Below, piece by piece: positions 1 to 6,902 of a stretch of 36,461 bases of DNA. Below the pieces are notes generated by a model. It worked only from the letters and a program-made list of their open reading frames with translations, was not told the origin of the DNA and did no database searches. Each line of letters starts with the position of its first letter. The first letter of the stretch is position 1. Made by a program: the position numbers and the translations under genes. The DNA is from Rhodospirillaceae bacterium UBA4468 (lineage in GTDB: Bacteria > Pseudomonadota > Alphaproteobacteria > Rhodospirillales > Casp-alpha2): the NCBI GenBank assembly GCA_002389385.1, contig DGOK01000036.1, forward strand, positions 31,071-67,531. Direction: 5' to 3'.

Positions 1-1
1 G

Positions 2-229
2 CACGAAAGTATTGAAAGCAACGCTGAACAAGCAAAGCAAAAGATCATCACCTTTGCCAAAGAGGTCACCGGTAATCTTGCCAATCTGAGCTCAGATACA
101 ATGGCAGATATTAATAAAAGGTCACAAGAAGCTCTGGATGAAATAACGAACATTTTTACGACAGCAGAAATAAAAGTAAAAAAGATGAAGGACGTTGCAC
201 TCTCGCGCCTACGAAAAATGTTTGAGTAA
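2..229 (+). CDS. Unknown protein, C-terminal fragment (phasin-like appearance)
   Basis: An open frame enters from the left edge and ends at TAA 227-229, giving about 75 C-terminal residues. The peptide starts HESIESNAEQ and ends SRLRKMFE. It is rich in Ala, Glu, Lys and Ile with no Pro, and looks like a continuous amphipathic helix or coiled coil. This composition resembles the helical tails of phasin-like or other granule-associated proteins, but that is a guess from composition only. The start and most of the gene are outside the window. No catalytic motif, membrane segment or export signal can be seen in the fragment. Confidence 0.6.
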   Translation, partial: HESIESNAEQAKQKIITFAKEVTGNLANLSSDTMADINKRSQEALDEITNIFTTAEIKVKKMKDVALSRLRKMFE

Positions 230-261
230 AATCATAAATTGGAATGCGTTTTAAAAGCCGA

Positions 262-594
262 TCAATAGGTTGTTCTGAGGCGATCAATGACAGATTCTAG
301 TATTAATCCCAACACACGATCTGAGTTTTTTAATCTCTTTGTAAAATCCTCTTTTTCAAGCACGAGGGCGTGCCCGTCACTATGTGCTGTTGCGGTAACC
401 GAATGCTGCTGATTTGTAATCATTGATACTTCGCCAATAATTTTGCCGACCCCCAGAACGGCAATATCTTTAACAAAGCCATTTCCCGTTTTCTTCGACA
501 TCGACACGCTGCCTTCTTGGATGATGTATGCGCCGCTGGATTTATCACCTTCAGAAAAGATGATTTCTCGGTCGCAAAAGTAACGTTTATCCAT
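262..594 (-). CDS. Stand-alone cyclic nucleotide-binding domain protein
   Basis: The 110-residue product is a single Crp/Fnr-type cNMP-binding beta-roll. The segment DREIIFSEGDKSSGAYIIQEGSV is the typical first half of the roll, followed by the GEVSMI phosphate-binding-cassette region and SVTATAHSDGHALVLEKEDF. No helix-turn-helix follows the roll, so this is not a complete Crp-type regulator; small single-domain proteins of this kind usually act as sensors or partner subunits. The start at 594 is chosen because GAAGG lies 8 bases upstream of ATG. An in-frame ATG at 633 would add 13 residues but has no visible ribosome binding site. It is transcribed divergently from the photolyase gene, with about 240 bp between. 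The cassette Arg usually contacting cyclic nucleotide phosphate is not obvious, so the ligand is uncertain. Confidence 0.75.
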   Translation of the reverse strand: MDKRYFCDREIIFSEGDKSSGAYIIQEGSVSMSKKTGNGFVKDIAVLGVGKIIGEVSMITNQQHSVTATAHSDGHALVLEKEDFTKRLKNSDRVLGLILESVIDRLRTTY

Positions 595-833
595 CTGTCT
601 GGCCTTCAATTCGAAAAGATAGTATGGATACAATAGCTTAGTTGTAAACCGCCTGCATGTCTCTTTTGTATCTTAACCGCATGAAGTTGAATGTTTCCAT
701 AAGTGTAGGTCAAGCTAAGCCATGTCCTGAACTTTAGTGATGCTATAAAAATACCTGGATGATGTAGAATGGATAAGTTTGAAGCAGCTATCAAATTGAT
801 AATCCAAACCCTTGCTTTGCACGTAGAGACCGT

Positions 834-2363
834 ATGACAAAATCATTAATTTTAATCTTGGGTGATCAATTAACCCGGAACCTAAAACCGCTAGACTTAG
901 GGGACAAGTCGTCTGACGTTGTTTTGATGCTTGAGGTGCAAGAAGAAGCCACCTACGTCAAACATCACAAAAAGAAAATTGTTTTTCTATTCTCAGCAAT
1001 GCGTCATTTCGCCAAGGCGCTGGAAAATGAAGGATGGGACGTCGACTACGTTGCTCTTGATGATCAAGAGAACCTAGGGAATTTTAACGACGAAGTCAGA
1101 CGTGCACTCGACCGTCATACACCTGAACGTTTGGTCATGACCGAGCCAGGCGAGTTTCGTGTGCGTGAAATGATCAATAGCTGGCCTGACGCTTTTGGAA
1201 TCCCTGTTGATATCATGGCTGATCATCGGTTCATCGCCAGCCATGATGAGTTCAGAGGTTGGGCCGATGGCCGCAAGCAGCTACGGATGGAATATTTTTA
1301 TCGTTTGATGAGACGAAAAACAGGGCTTTTGATGAACAATGAAGGGGAGCCTGAAGGGGGAAAGTGGAACTTCGATAGTGAGAACCGAAAACCGCCCAAG
1401 GGCGAGATGTCCTTTCCAACGCCATTGAAGGTAAAGCCTGATGCTATTACGCAAGAGGTCATAAATCTTGTTGGCGAGCGATTTTCTGATCACTTCGGCG
1501 ATCTGGAACCATTCTGGTTTGGTGTCACCGAGGCGGATGCGAAAAAAGCCTTTGATGTATTTATTGATGCAGCTCTCCCAAAATTTGGCGACTACCAGGA
1601 TGCTATGCTGGAAGATCAGCGGTTTTTGTATCACGCAGTAATCTCGCATTATATCAATGCCGGCCTTCTCAATCCTCTCGACGTTTGTCAGCATATTGCT
1701 GATGAATACACTGCTGGGCGCGTTCCTCTGAACGCAGCTGAAGGATTTATTCGTCAGATCATTGGATGGCGGGAATATGTACGCGGTATCTATTGGTTAA
1801 AGATGCCAGGCTATCTGGATCAGAATTTCTTTGGTGCGAGTAAATCATTACCAGATTTTTATTGGACAGCTGACACTCAAATGGCGTGTTTGCGTGCTGC
1901 AGTAACCCAAACAAAAGAAGAGGCTTACGCCCATCATATCCAGCGCCTTATGATCACGGGCAATTTTGCATTAATTATGGGGGTTGACCCAAAACAAGTG
2001 CATGAATGGTATCTTGCCGTTTATGCAGATGCTTACGAGTGGGTAGAACTGCCGAATACACTCGGGATGAGCCAGTTTGCTGATGGGGGCTTGTTGGGCT
2101 CAAAGCCCTATGCATCCAGTGGAAATTACATAAATAAAATGTCGAACTACTGTAAAAACTGTCGGTATGATGTGAAGCAGAAAACTGGGGATGATGCTTG
2201 CCCGTTCAATCCACTCTATTGGGACTTTATGATCCGCAACCGAAAGAAACTTAATGGCAACCCAAGACTTGGTCAGATTTATCGGAATTGGGATCGAATG
2301 GATATTGTTAAGCAAACCGCGTATCTAGCGACAGCCAAAAAATTCCTTGATGAAATTATCTAA
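834..2363 (+). CDS. phrB: FeS-type bacterial cryptochrome/(6-4) photolyase (PhrB-like)
   Basis: The 509-residue protein belongs to the deoxyribodipyrimidine photolyase-related (FeS-BCP) family typified by Agrobacterium PhrB, which repairs (6-4) photoproducts using FAD, a lumazine antenna and a 4Fe-4S cluster. The N-terminal photolyase-related domain begins SLILILGDQLT. Four cysteines expected to hold the cluster are present: C352 (QMACLRAA), C440 and C443 (YCKNC), and C456 (DDACPF). Their spacing matches the PhrB ligands as I recall them (350, 438, 441, 454), shifted by two. The FAD region includes EGFIRQIIGWREYVRG and TGNFALIMGVDP. Length is normal for the family. The ribosome binding site is weak. 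A second photolyase of a different class lies at 24836-26281, so the cell probably repairs both main UV lesions by light. Confidence 0.93.
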   Translation: MTKSLILILGDQLTRNLKPLDLGDKSSDVVLMLEVQEEATYVKHHKKKIVFLFSAMRHFAKALENEGWDVDYVALDDQENLGNFNDEVRRALDRHTPERLVMTEPGEFRVREMINSWPDAFGIPVDIMADHRFIASHDEFRGWADGRKQLRMEYFYRLMRRKTGLLMNNEGEPEGGKWNFDSENRKPPKGEMSFPTPLKVKPDAITQEVINLVGERFSDHFGDLEPFWFGVTEADAKKAFDVFIDAALPKFGDYQDAMLEDQRFLYHAVISHYINAGLLNPLDVCQHIADEYTAGRVPLNAAEGFIRQIIGWREYVRGIYWLKMPGYLDQNFFGASKSLPDFYWTADTQMACLRAAVTQTKEEAYAHHIQRLMITGNFALIMGVDPKQVHEWYLAVYADAYEWVELPNTLGMSQFADGGLLGSKPYASSGNYINKMSNYCKNCRYDVKQKTGDDACPFNPLYWDFMIRNRKKLNGNPRLGQIYRNWDRMDIVKQTAYLATAKKFLDEII

Positions 2364-2708
2364 ATCTTAAATGCATTTTTTGCATCACCTCTGCAACGAA
2401 TTGAGCAATAGCGAACATTCGTCCAATCACGCGCCCATTTTTTACGCCAAGTAAATGGACGATTGCAGGTTAGGCAAACCTTGGTCGGTCGGTCGCGTTT
2501 TTTCAGCATCTTCATTGCTTTTGATTACGAACGATCGTCTCGATTGGATTTGTCCGATCATTGATCGCGTTATCTATTGGCGTCGTTTATCAGCTCAAAT
2601 TTGGCATGTCCTCTTTCGAATGTCATGTTTTTATGCAATAGTCGGGCCCTAATATGAGCTAGAGGCAATGACCAGCCCAGTGATCGTTCAAACGGAAGAA
2701 ATGAAACT
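2364..2708. other. Intergenic stretch without intact genes
   Basis: These 345 bases follow the photolyase stop codon. I find no convincing gene. Short frames on either strand have poor codon usage and no ribosome binding site. The only structure seen is repeat copy A in its right third. A short palindrome just after the photolyase stop (ATGCA, five T, TGCAT, about 2371-2385) is too weak to call a terminator. Confidence 0.6.
2609..2700. repeat. 92-bp direct repeat, copy A
   Basis: This segment aligns without gaps to 3309-3400, exactly 700 bp downstream, at 70 of 92 identical positions (76 percent). The most conserved stretch contains AGAGGCAATGACCAGC. The repeat ends in a purine-rich GGAAGAA that can serve as Shine-Dalgarno sequence for the peroxiredoxin pseudogene starting at 2709. 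On the minus strand the core reads as FERSLGWSLPLAHIR, nearly the same peptide as in copy B. The family of the repeat was not recognised. Confidence 0.75.
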
Positions 2709-3179
2709 ATGAGTCTCGTTGGAAAACGCCTCCCAGATGTTGAACTCGGCTTTATGCAGGGTGATACGTGCGTCAATAAAAAGTTGTCTGAAATAATAGG
2801 TATGGACCGTACGTTCTTGTTTGGAGTGCCACAGGCATTCTCACCTATTTGCAGCAATAATCATCTGCCCGTGATCATTCAAAACTTTGACGGGTTTATT
2901 AAGGCTAACTTTGAACAAGTCTGCATTATTGCACCGGACAACCCTTAGGCGTTGAGAGAATGGAAGCAACGGTTAGGAGCGCCTTCAGGACTCAAGTTTT
3001 TAGCAGATGGGAATCTTGAGTTTATTAATTCTATTGAGCTTTCGACAACATGCGAAGAACTACAACTTGGTCAATGCTCAAAGTGATACGCACTCCAAGT
3101 TGAGAATTTTGTTGTCTTTGACTAAGCTGTCGAGGATTCAATTTTTGATGTTTCATGCACAGTTGGATTGCCAGCCTAA
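2709..3179 (+). pseudogene. Prx5-type peroxiredoxin pseudogene (three internal stops)
   Basis: A single uninterrupted reading frame of 156 codons matches an atypical 2-Cys (Prx5/AhpE-like, redoxin) peroxiredoxin from end to end, about the normal length. It begins SLVGKRLPDVELGF, carries the active-site motif VPQAFSPICS with the peroxidatic cysteine at codon 48, and continues with LREWKQRLGAPSGLKFLADG and EFINSIEL, as expected for the family. Three in-frame stops interrupt it: TAG at 2946-2948, TGA at 3084-3086 and TAA at 3123-3125. The natural stop would be TAA at 3177-3179. There is no frameshift. The family's usual TRSQRYA region is degraded. An intact ancestor would have reduced hydroperoxides with thioredoxin or glutaredoxin. 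With three different stop codons, a sequencing error is unlikely; this is an old, dead gene. Confidence 0.85.
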
Positions 3180-3308
3180 CTTGATTAGGCCTGAAGTTTA
3201 TCGTCTTTGCGCTAGATATGGCTAATGGTGAATGTCAAAAACGAGCATGACGCAGGAACACGCGTGGGTGTTGGCAGCTGACGCCATTTGTGAATTCATG
3301 ATCATATA

Positions 3309-3400
3309 TCTTCTTTCGGAGGTTCTGCTTTTCTGCCATAGTCCGCTCCTGATATGGGCCAGAGGCAATGACCAGCTCAATGACCGCTCGAAGGCAAGGA
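3309..3400. repeat. 92-bp direct repeat, copy B
   Basis: This is the partner of 2609-2700, ungapped, with 70 of 92 identical positions. Its final bases AAGGA (3396-3400) form the Shine-Dalgarno sequence of the cbiX-like gene, whose ATG follows seven bases later at 3408. Copy A has the same relation to the pseudogene start. On the minus strand the core reads FERSLSWSLPLAHIR. The rest of the gap 3180-3407 holds nothing else that I can support. Confidence 0.75.
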
Positions 3401-3407
3401 CCAAGCA

Positions 3408-4331
3408 ATGACAAATAACGCCGCCATTATGATTTGTGGGGATGCCAGCCAAGATGGTGCAGAACCTCAGGCATTCCAGCTATTAGCCGACACATTATCC
3501 AAAAATCTTGAAGGCCATTACGTGACGTTTGGTCTTCTGGGCTCGGACGGTCACAGCATTCATAAAGGCCTTGAAGACCTTAAGTCGCTTGGTGTCACCA
3601 AGATTGTTTGCTTGCCAGGTATGTTATTCACACCGGCTGATGTGAAGTCCGCCCTGCCAAATGCAATTAATGATTTCGATATCTCAAACCCCGAGATTGA
3701 TGTGACACTGGGCAAGGATTTAGGCATTGATCCCAAAATGCTGCTTGCCGCTCAAGCGCGTGTTCTAGAGGCCATGCCTGACACGGAATCAATGGGTGAT
3801 ACGGTCCTCATGATTGTTGGTGCCGGGGCATGTGATGCTGAAGCGAATGCGCATGTTGCCAAGATGGCACGATTGCTTTTGGAAGGTATGGGCTTTGCCT
3901 GGTCAGAAGTGTGTTATTCAGGCGAGGTTTTCCCCTCTGTTGGCCAAGCGATTAAACAGACAGTAAAGCTGCCTTATAAGCAAATACTGGTGCTGCCGTA
4001 TTTCCTATGCGCGGGCCGTGCCGTTGAAGGTATTTACGCCGATGTTGATAAGGCTGCGGCCTCATACCCTGAACATACATTTATTAAAGTACAGCCATTG
4101 AGCGTGCAGCAGCATCTCATAGAGACGATGGTGGAACGTGTGCATCAAGCCCTTGAGGGTGGCGATGCGAATGCTATGAATTGTCAATTATGTACGTTCC
4201 GTGAGCAAGTGCTTGGGCAGGAGGTCGGGTACGACCACACGCATGAGCATGATCACAATCATGACCACGGACATTCACACTCTCACGACCACACGCATTC
4301 ACATGATCCTGATGGACCCGCTGAGCGCTAA
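3408..4331 (+). CDS. cbiX: CbiX-family sirohydrochlorin chelatase-like protein with His-rich tail
   Basis: The 307-residue protein has the two-lobed CbiX-long layout: an N lobe of about 1-125, a C lobe of about 130-245 (LMIVGAGACDAEAN, CYSGEVFPSV, LVLPYFL), an MNCQLC motif with C259 and C262, and a tail of 12 alternating histidines at about 277-299. In CbiX-long proteins the MxCxxC motif binds a 4Fe-4S cluster and the His tail binds metal; the family inserts cobalt into sirohydrochlorin at the start of the cobalt-early route. The active-site positions look changed. Where the family has GHGSRD this protein has GDASQD, where it has FLE it has LLG, and where it has a second His it has Asp (FTPADVK). 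If this alignment from memory is right, the His-Glu-His set is D12, G45 and D78, so normal chelatase activity is in doubt. It is the first gene of the corrin cluster; its Shine-Dalgarno sequence lies in repeat copy B. Confidence 0.82.
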   Translation: MTNNAAIMICGDASQDGAEPQAFQLLADTLSKNLEGHYVTFGLLGSDGHSIHKGLEDLKSLGVTKIVCLPGMLFTPADVKSALPNAINDFDISNPEIDVTLGKDLGIDPKMLLAAQARVLEAMPDTESMGDTVLMIVGAGACDAEANAHVAKMARLLLEGMGFAWSEVCYSGEVFPSVGQAIKQTVKLPYKQILVLPYFLCAGRAVEGIYADVDKAAASYPEHTFIKVQPLSVQQHLIETMVERVHQALEGGDANAMNCQLCTFREQVLGQEVGYDHTHEHDHNHDHGHSHSHDHTHSHDPDGPAER

Positions 4332-4354
4332 GCGCCGCGTGAAATGCAGACCTG

Positions 4355-4978
4355 ATGTATGATTATATTAAAGACCCGACGGCGATTTATGCGAAGTCTT
4401 TCGAGACGGTTCGCCGTGAAGCTGACATTGAGCGATTCCCGGCTGATCTGAGTAACGTTGTTATTCGTCTGATCCATGCCTGCGGTATGCCTGCGATTGC
4501 GGAAGATATCGCGTTCACCCCCAACGCCGTATCGGCTGGGCGTACGGCGCTGGTATCCGGCGCGCCCATATTTGCAGATGCGACCATGGTTGCCGCCGGG
4601 ATTATACAGCGGCACCTAAGTGGGAATGATATTGTCTGCACCCTCGATGATGATGGGGTGGCGGATGATGCAAAGAATCAAAACACAACACGCTCGGCAG
4701 CAGCCGTGGACCGCTGGGTCCCTCGGCTGGACGGCGCGATTGTTGCCATTGGCAATGCGCCAACGGCGTTGTTTCGCTTGCTTGAATTAATTGATGACGG
4801 TGCACCAAAACCGGCTGTCGTCCTTGGTTTTCCTGTTGGCTTTGTCGGCGCTGCAGAATCTAAAGACGCCCTCGCACTCAATGAACTGGGTGTCGAGTTC
4901 ATCACATTAAAAGGCCGGGTTGGCGGGAGTGCCATTGCCTCTGCGTCCGTCAATGCGCTTGCGGCAGGGCTAGAATGA
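4355..4978 (+). CDS. cobH: Precorrin-8X / cobalt-precorrin-8 methylmutase
   Basis: CobH/CbiC moves the C11 methyl group to C12 of the corrin precursor, giving hydrogenobyrinate or cobyrinate. The 207-residue length is normal for the family. Family features seen include the catalytic histidine in VVIRLIHACGM, the glycine/serine stretch SAGRTALVSGAPIFADATMVAAGI, and the C-terminal VVLGFPVGFVGAAESKDAL and GRVGGSAIASA. It follows the cbiX-like gene by 23 bp, and its stop codon overlaps the cobL start (ATGA at 4975-4978), indicating translational coupling. In this cluster, with cbiD and cbiG, the cobalt-containing substrate (the CbiC reaction) is more likely. Confidence 0.95.
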   Translation: MYDYIKDPTAIYAKSFETVRREADIERFPADLSNVVIRLIHACGMPAIAEDIAFTPNAVSAGRTALVSGAPIFADATMVAAGIIQRHLSGNDIVCTLDDDGVADDAKNQNTTRSAAAVDRWVPRLDGAIVAIGNAPTALFRLLELIDDGAPKPAVVLGFPVGFVGAAESKDALALNELGVEFITLKGRVGGSAIASASVNALAAGLE

Positions 4979-6198
4979 GCCACCCCATAACCGTCGTTGG
5001 TATTGGGGATGATGGTCTGGATGGATTGTCTGTATCAGCGCGCGCCCTTTTGGATGATGCGACGTTTATTGTTGGGGCGTTGCGGCACCTCGAGATGTTA
5101 TCTGCTGACGATACGCGTGACCGTTTGCAATGGTCGAAGGACCTAGCCGGGGATATTGAAAAATTCAAGTCATATCGAGACACCCATAAAATTTGCGTAC
5201 TCGCGACCGGTGATCCATTGATGCATGGCATCGCGGTGCAATTGATCGCGCGCTATGGTTCCGATCAGGTTGATGTGCATCCGTCGCCCAGTGCGTTCTC
5301 GCTGGCTGCTGCCCGTATGGGTTGGTCATTAAATAATCCTATGCTCAGTTGTCTCAGCGTTCATGCAAAGCCGTTTGATGCTTTAAACAGGTTCATTCAT
5401 CCCGATGTTCGTTTGCTGATCTTAAGTCGCGATGGGGATACGCCTGAGCAGATTGCTGCACTTTTGGTAGAACGTGGCTTTGGCCATAGCGCGATGAGTA
5501 TTCTTGAACGTATTGGCGGCGTGTTGGAAAAGCGCAGCGATGTCACTGCGAACCAAGGTGTGTCGGGCACGATTGATAACCTTAATACGGTTGCTGTTGA
5601 ATGCATACCGGATGCGCAAGCGAAGGCGTATTCCCTGGCACCTGGATTACCGGACGATGCCTTCGATCATGATGGGACGATCACCAAGCCAGAAGTGCGG
5701 GCTGTGACGTTGGCTGCATTGGCGCCAAAGCCGGGCGAGACATTATGGGATATCGGGGCCGGGAACGGCACCGTTGCGATTGAATGGTTGCGTGTCGAAC
5801 CTCGGTCTCATGCGGTGGCGATTGAACGCGACGGGGTGCGGACTGCTCGTATTCAAAAGAATGCCCAGACGCTCGGTGTGCCTGAACTGCACGTCGTTGA
5901 AGGTGAATTCCCGATGGCTAAGGATCAAAGCTTGCCAGCTGCGGACGTCGTGTTTATTGGCGGTGGTATTGTTGGGGGCGGCGATGTTATTGCAGACGCA
6001 TTGAATGTCTTAAAAGCAGGCGGTCGACTTGTCGCCAACGCGGTGACGCTTGAGGCGCAGGCAAAACTGATCGATGCACAACAGATACATGGGGGCGATC
6101 TCGTTAGAATTGGGATCGCGAAATCAGAGGCGGTTGGGCCTCACCTAGGATTAAAACCAGCACTTGATGTGCTGCAATGGCGGATGACAAAAATATGA
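4975..6198 (+). CDS. cobL: Precorrin-6Y C5,15-methyltransferase (decarboxylating), CbiE-CbiT fusion
   Basis: The 407-residue protein is the two-domain CobL type. Residues 1-200 form a tetrapyrrole methylase domain (CbiE), starting ITVVGIGDDGLDGLS and including LATGDPLMHGIA. Residues 225-405 form a class I SAM methyltransferase (CbiT) with motif LWDIGAGNGTVAIEW and FIGGGIVGGGDVI. Together they methylate C5 and C15 and remove the C12 acetate carboxyl group. The start ATG overlaps the cobH stop by four bases, and the stop overlaps the cobI start in the same ATGA arrangement at 6195-6198, so the genes form a tightly coupled operon. Confidence 0.95.
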   Translation: MSHPITVVGIGDDGLDGLSVSARALLDDATFIVGALRHLEMLSADDTRDRLQWSKDLAGDIEKFKSYRDTHKICVLATGDPLMHGIAVQLIARYGSDQVDVHPSPSAFSLAAARMGWSLNNPMLSCLSVHAKPFDALNRFIHPDVRLLILSRDGDTPEQIAALLVERGFGHSAMSILERIGGVLEKRSDVTANQGVSGTIDNLNTVAVECIPDAQAKAYSLAPGLPDDAFDHDGTITKPEVRAVTLAALAPKPGETLWDIGAGNGTVAIEWLRVEPRSHAVAIERDGVRTARIQKNAQTLGVPELHVVEGEFPMAKDQSLPAADVVFIGGGIVGGGDVIADALNVLKAGGRLVANAVTLEAQAKLIDAQQIHGGDLVRIGIAKSEAVGPHLGLKPALDVLQWRMTKI

Positions 6199-6902
6199 GT
6201 GGTAAGCTTTACGGAATTGGCGTTGGCCCAGGTGACCCAGAGTTGCTGACATTAAAGGCGGTTCGCCTGATCGGTGAATGCGATGTGATTGCATATCCGG
6301 CACCCGCGGACGGCACCGAAAGCATGGCGCGCAAAATTGCGGCCCCGCATATACCGGCTAACAAAACAGAACTTGCGATCGAAACGCCGATGGTCCCGGG
6401 GCAGTTCCCGGCCAACGATGTGTATGATCGTTACGCTATTGAGATAGGTGATCATTTAAATGCGGGCCGGGATGTGGCTGTGTTGTGCGAGGGTGACCCG
6501 TTTCTTTATGGCTCGTTCATGTACTTGTTTGGCCGCCTTGCCACATCTCATGATACTGACGTGATCCCGGGTGTGTCGTCGTTAGGCGCGTGTGCCGCGC
6601 GTGCGGGTCAGCCGCTGGTCTCTCGAAATCAGGTGTTATCCGTTGTACCTGCACCGCTGGACGAGGCAGACCTTGAAGCGCGTATCGTGACGGCGGATGC
6701 GGTGGCGATCATGAAAGTGGGACGACACCTCGAGAAAGTGCGCCGTGTCCTCGCGAAGCTTGGGCGATTAGATAATGCGATTTATGTCGAGCGCGCCACT
6801 CTGGATGATGAAAAGGTTATGCCGTTGATGAACTTGGACGGCGACCGTGCGCCATATTTTTCAATGATCTTGGCACGCCGTGCTGAAGCAGTTGACGCAT
6901 GA
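6195..6902 (+). CDS. cobI: Precorrin-2 / cobalt-factor II C20-methyltransferase
   Basis: CobI/CbiL adds the methyl group at C20 of the macrocycle using SAM. The 235-residue product begins SGKLYGIGVGPGDPELLTLKAV, the standard SAM-binding opening of tetrapyrrole methylases, followed by EGDPFLYGSFMYL and VIPGVSSLGACAARAG. The start at 6195 is chosen because it forms the same ATGA overlap with the preceding stop that is used throughout this operon, and because it gives the usual family N-terminus. An ATG at 6177 would add six residues. The stop at 6900-6902 overlaps the next start. Confidence 0.94.
   Translation: MSGKLYGIGVGPGDPELLTLKAVRLIGECDVIAYPAPADGTESMARKIAAPHIPANKTELAIETPMVPGQFPANDVYDRYAIEIGDHLNAGRDVAVLCEGDPFLYGSFMYLFGRLATSHDTDVIPGVSSLGACAARAGQPLVSRNQVLSVVPAPLDEADLEARIVTADAVAIMKVGRHLEKVRRVLAKLGRLDNAIYVERATLDDEKVMPLMNLDGDRAPYFSMILARRAEAVDA

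Noticed and set aside
2371..2385. Terminator after the photolyase gene
   Set aside because: The palindrome has a five-base A/T-rich stem, and no T run follows it.
2570..2857. 95-codon minus-strand frame as a real gene
   Set aside because: Only the short part inside the repeat shows conserved peptide; the rest is antisense to the peroxiredoxin pseudogene. Reported as a repeat observation instead.
2364..3407. Cobalamin riboswitch upstream of the corrin cluster
   Set aside because: I looked for a B12-box-like GCCACTG and the surrounding conserved segments here, in 9983-10081 and in 13267-13386, and found none.
4678..4983. Antisense frame rich in Ala, Ser and Thr over cobH
   Set aside because: Composition is that of a reverse-strand reading of a well-conserved gene; there is no independent support.
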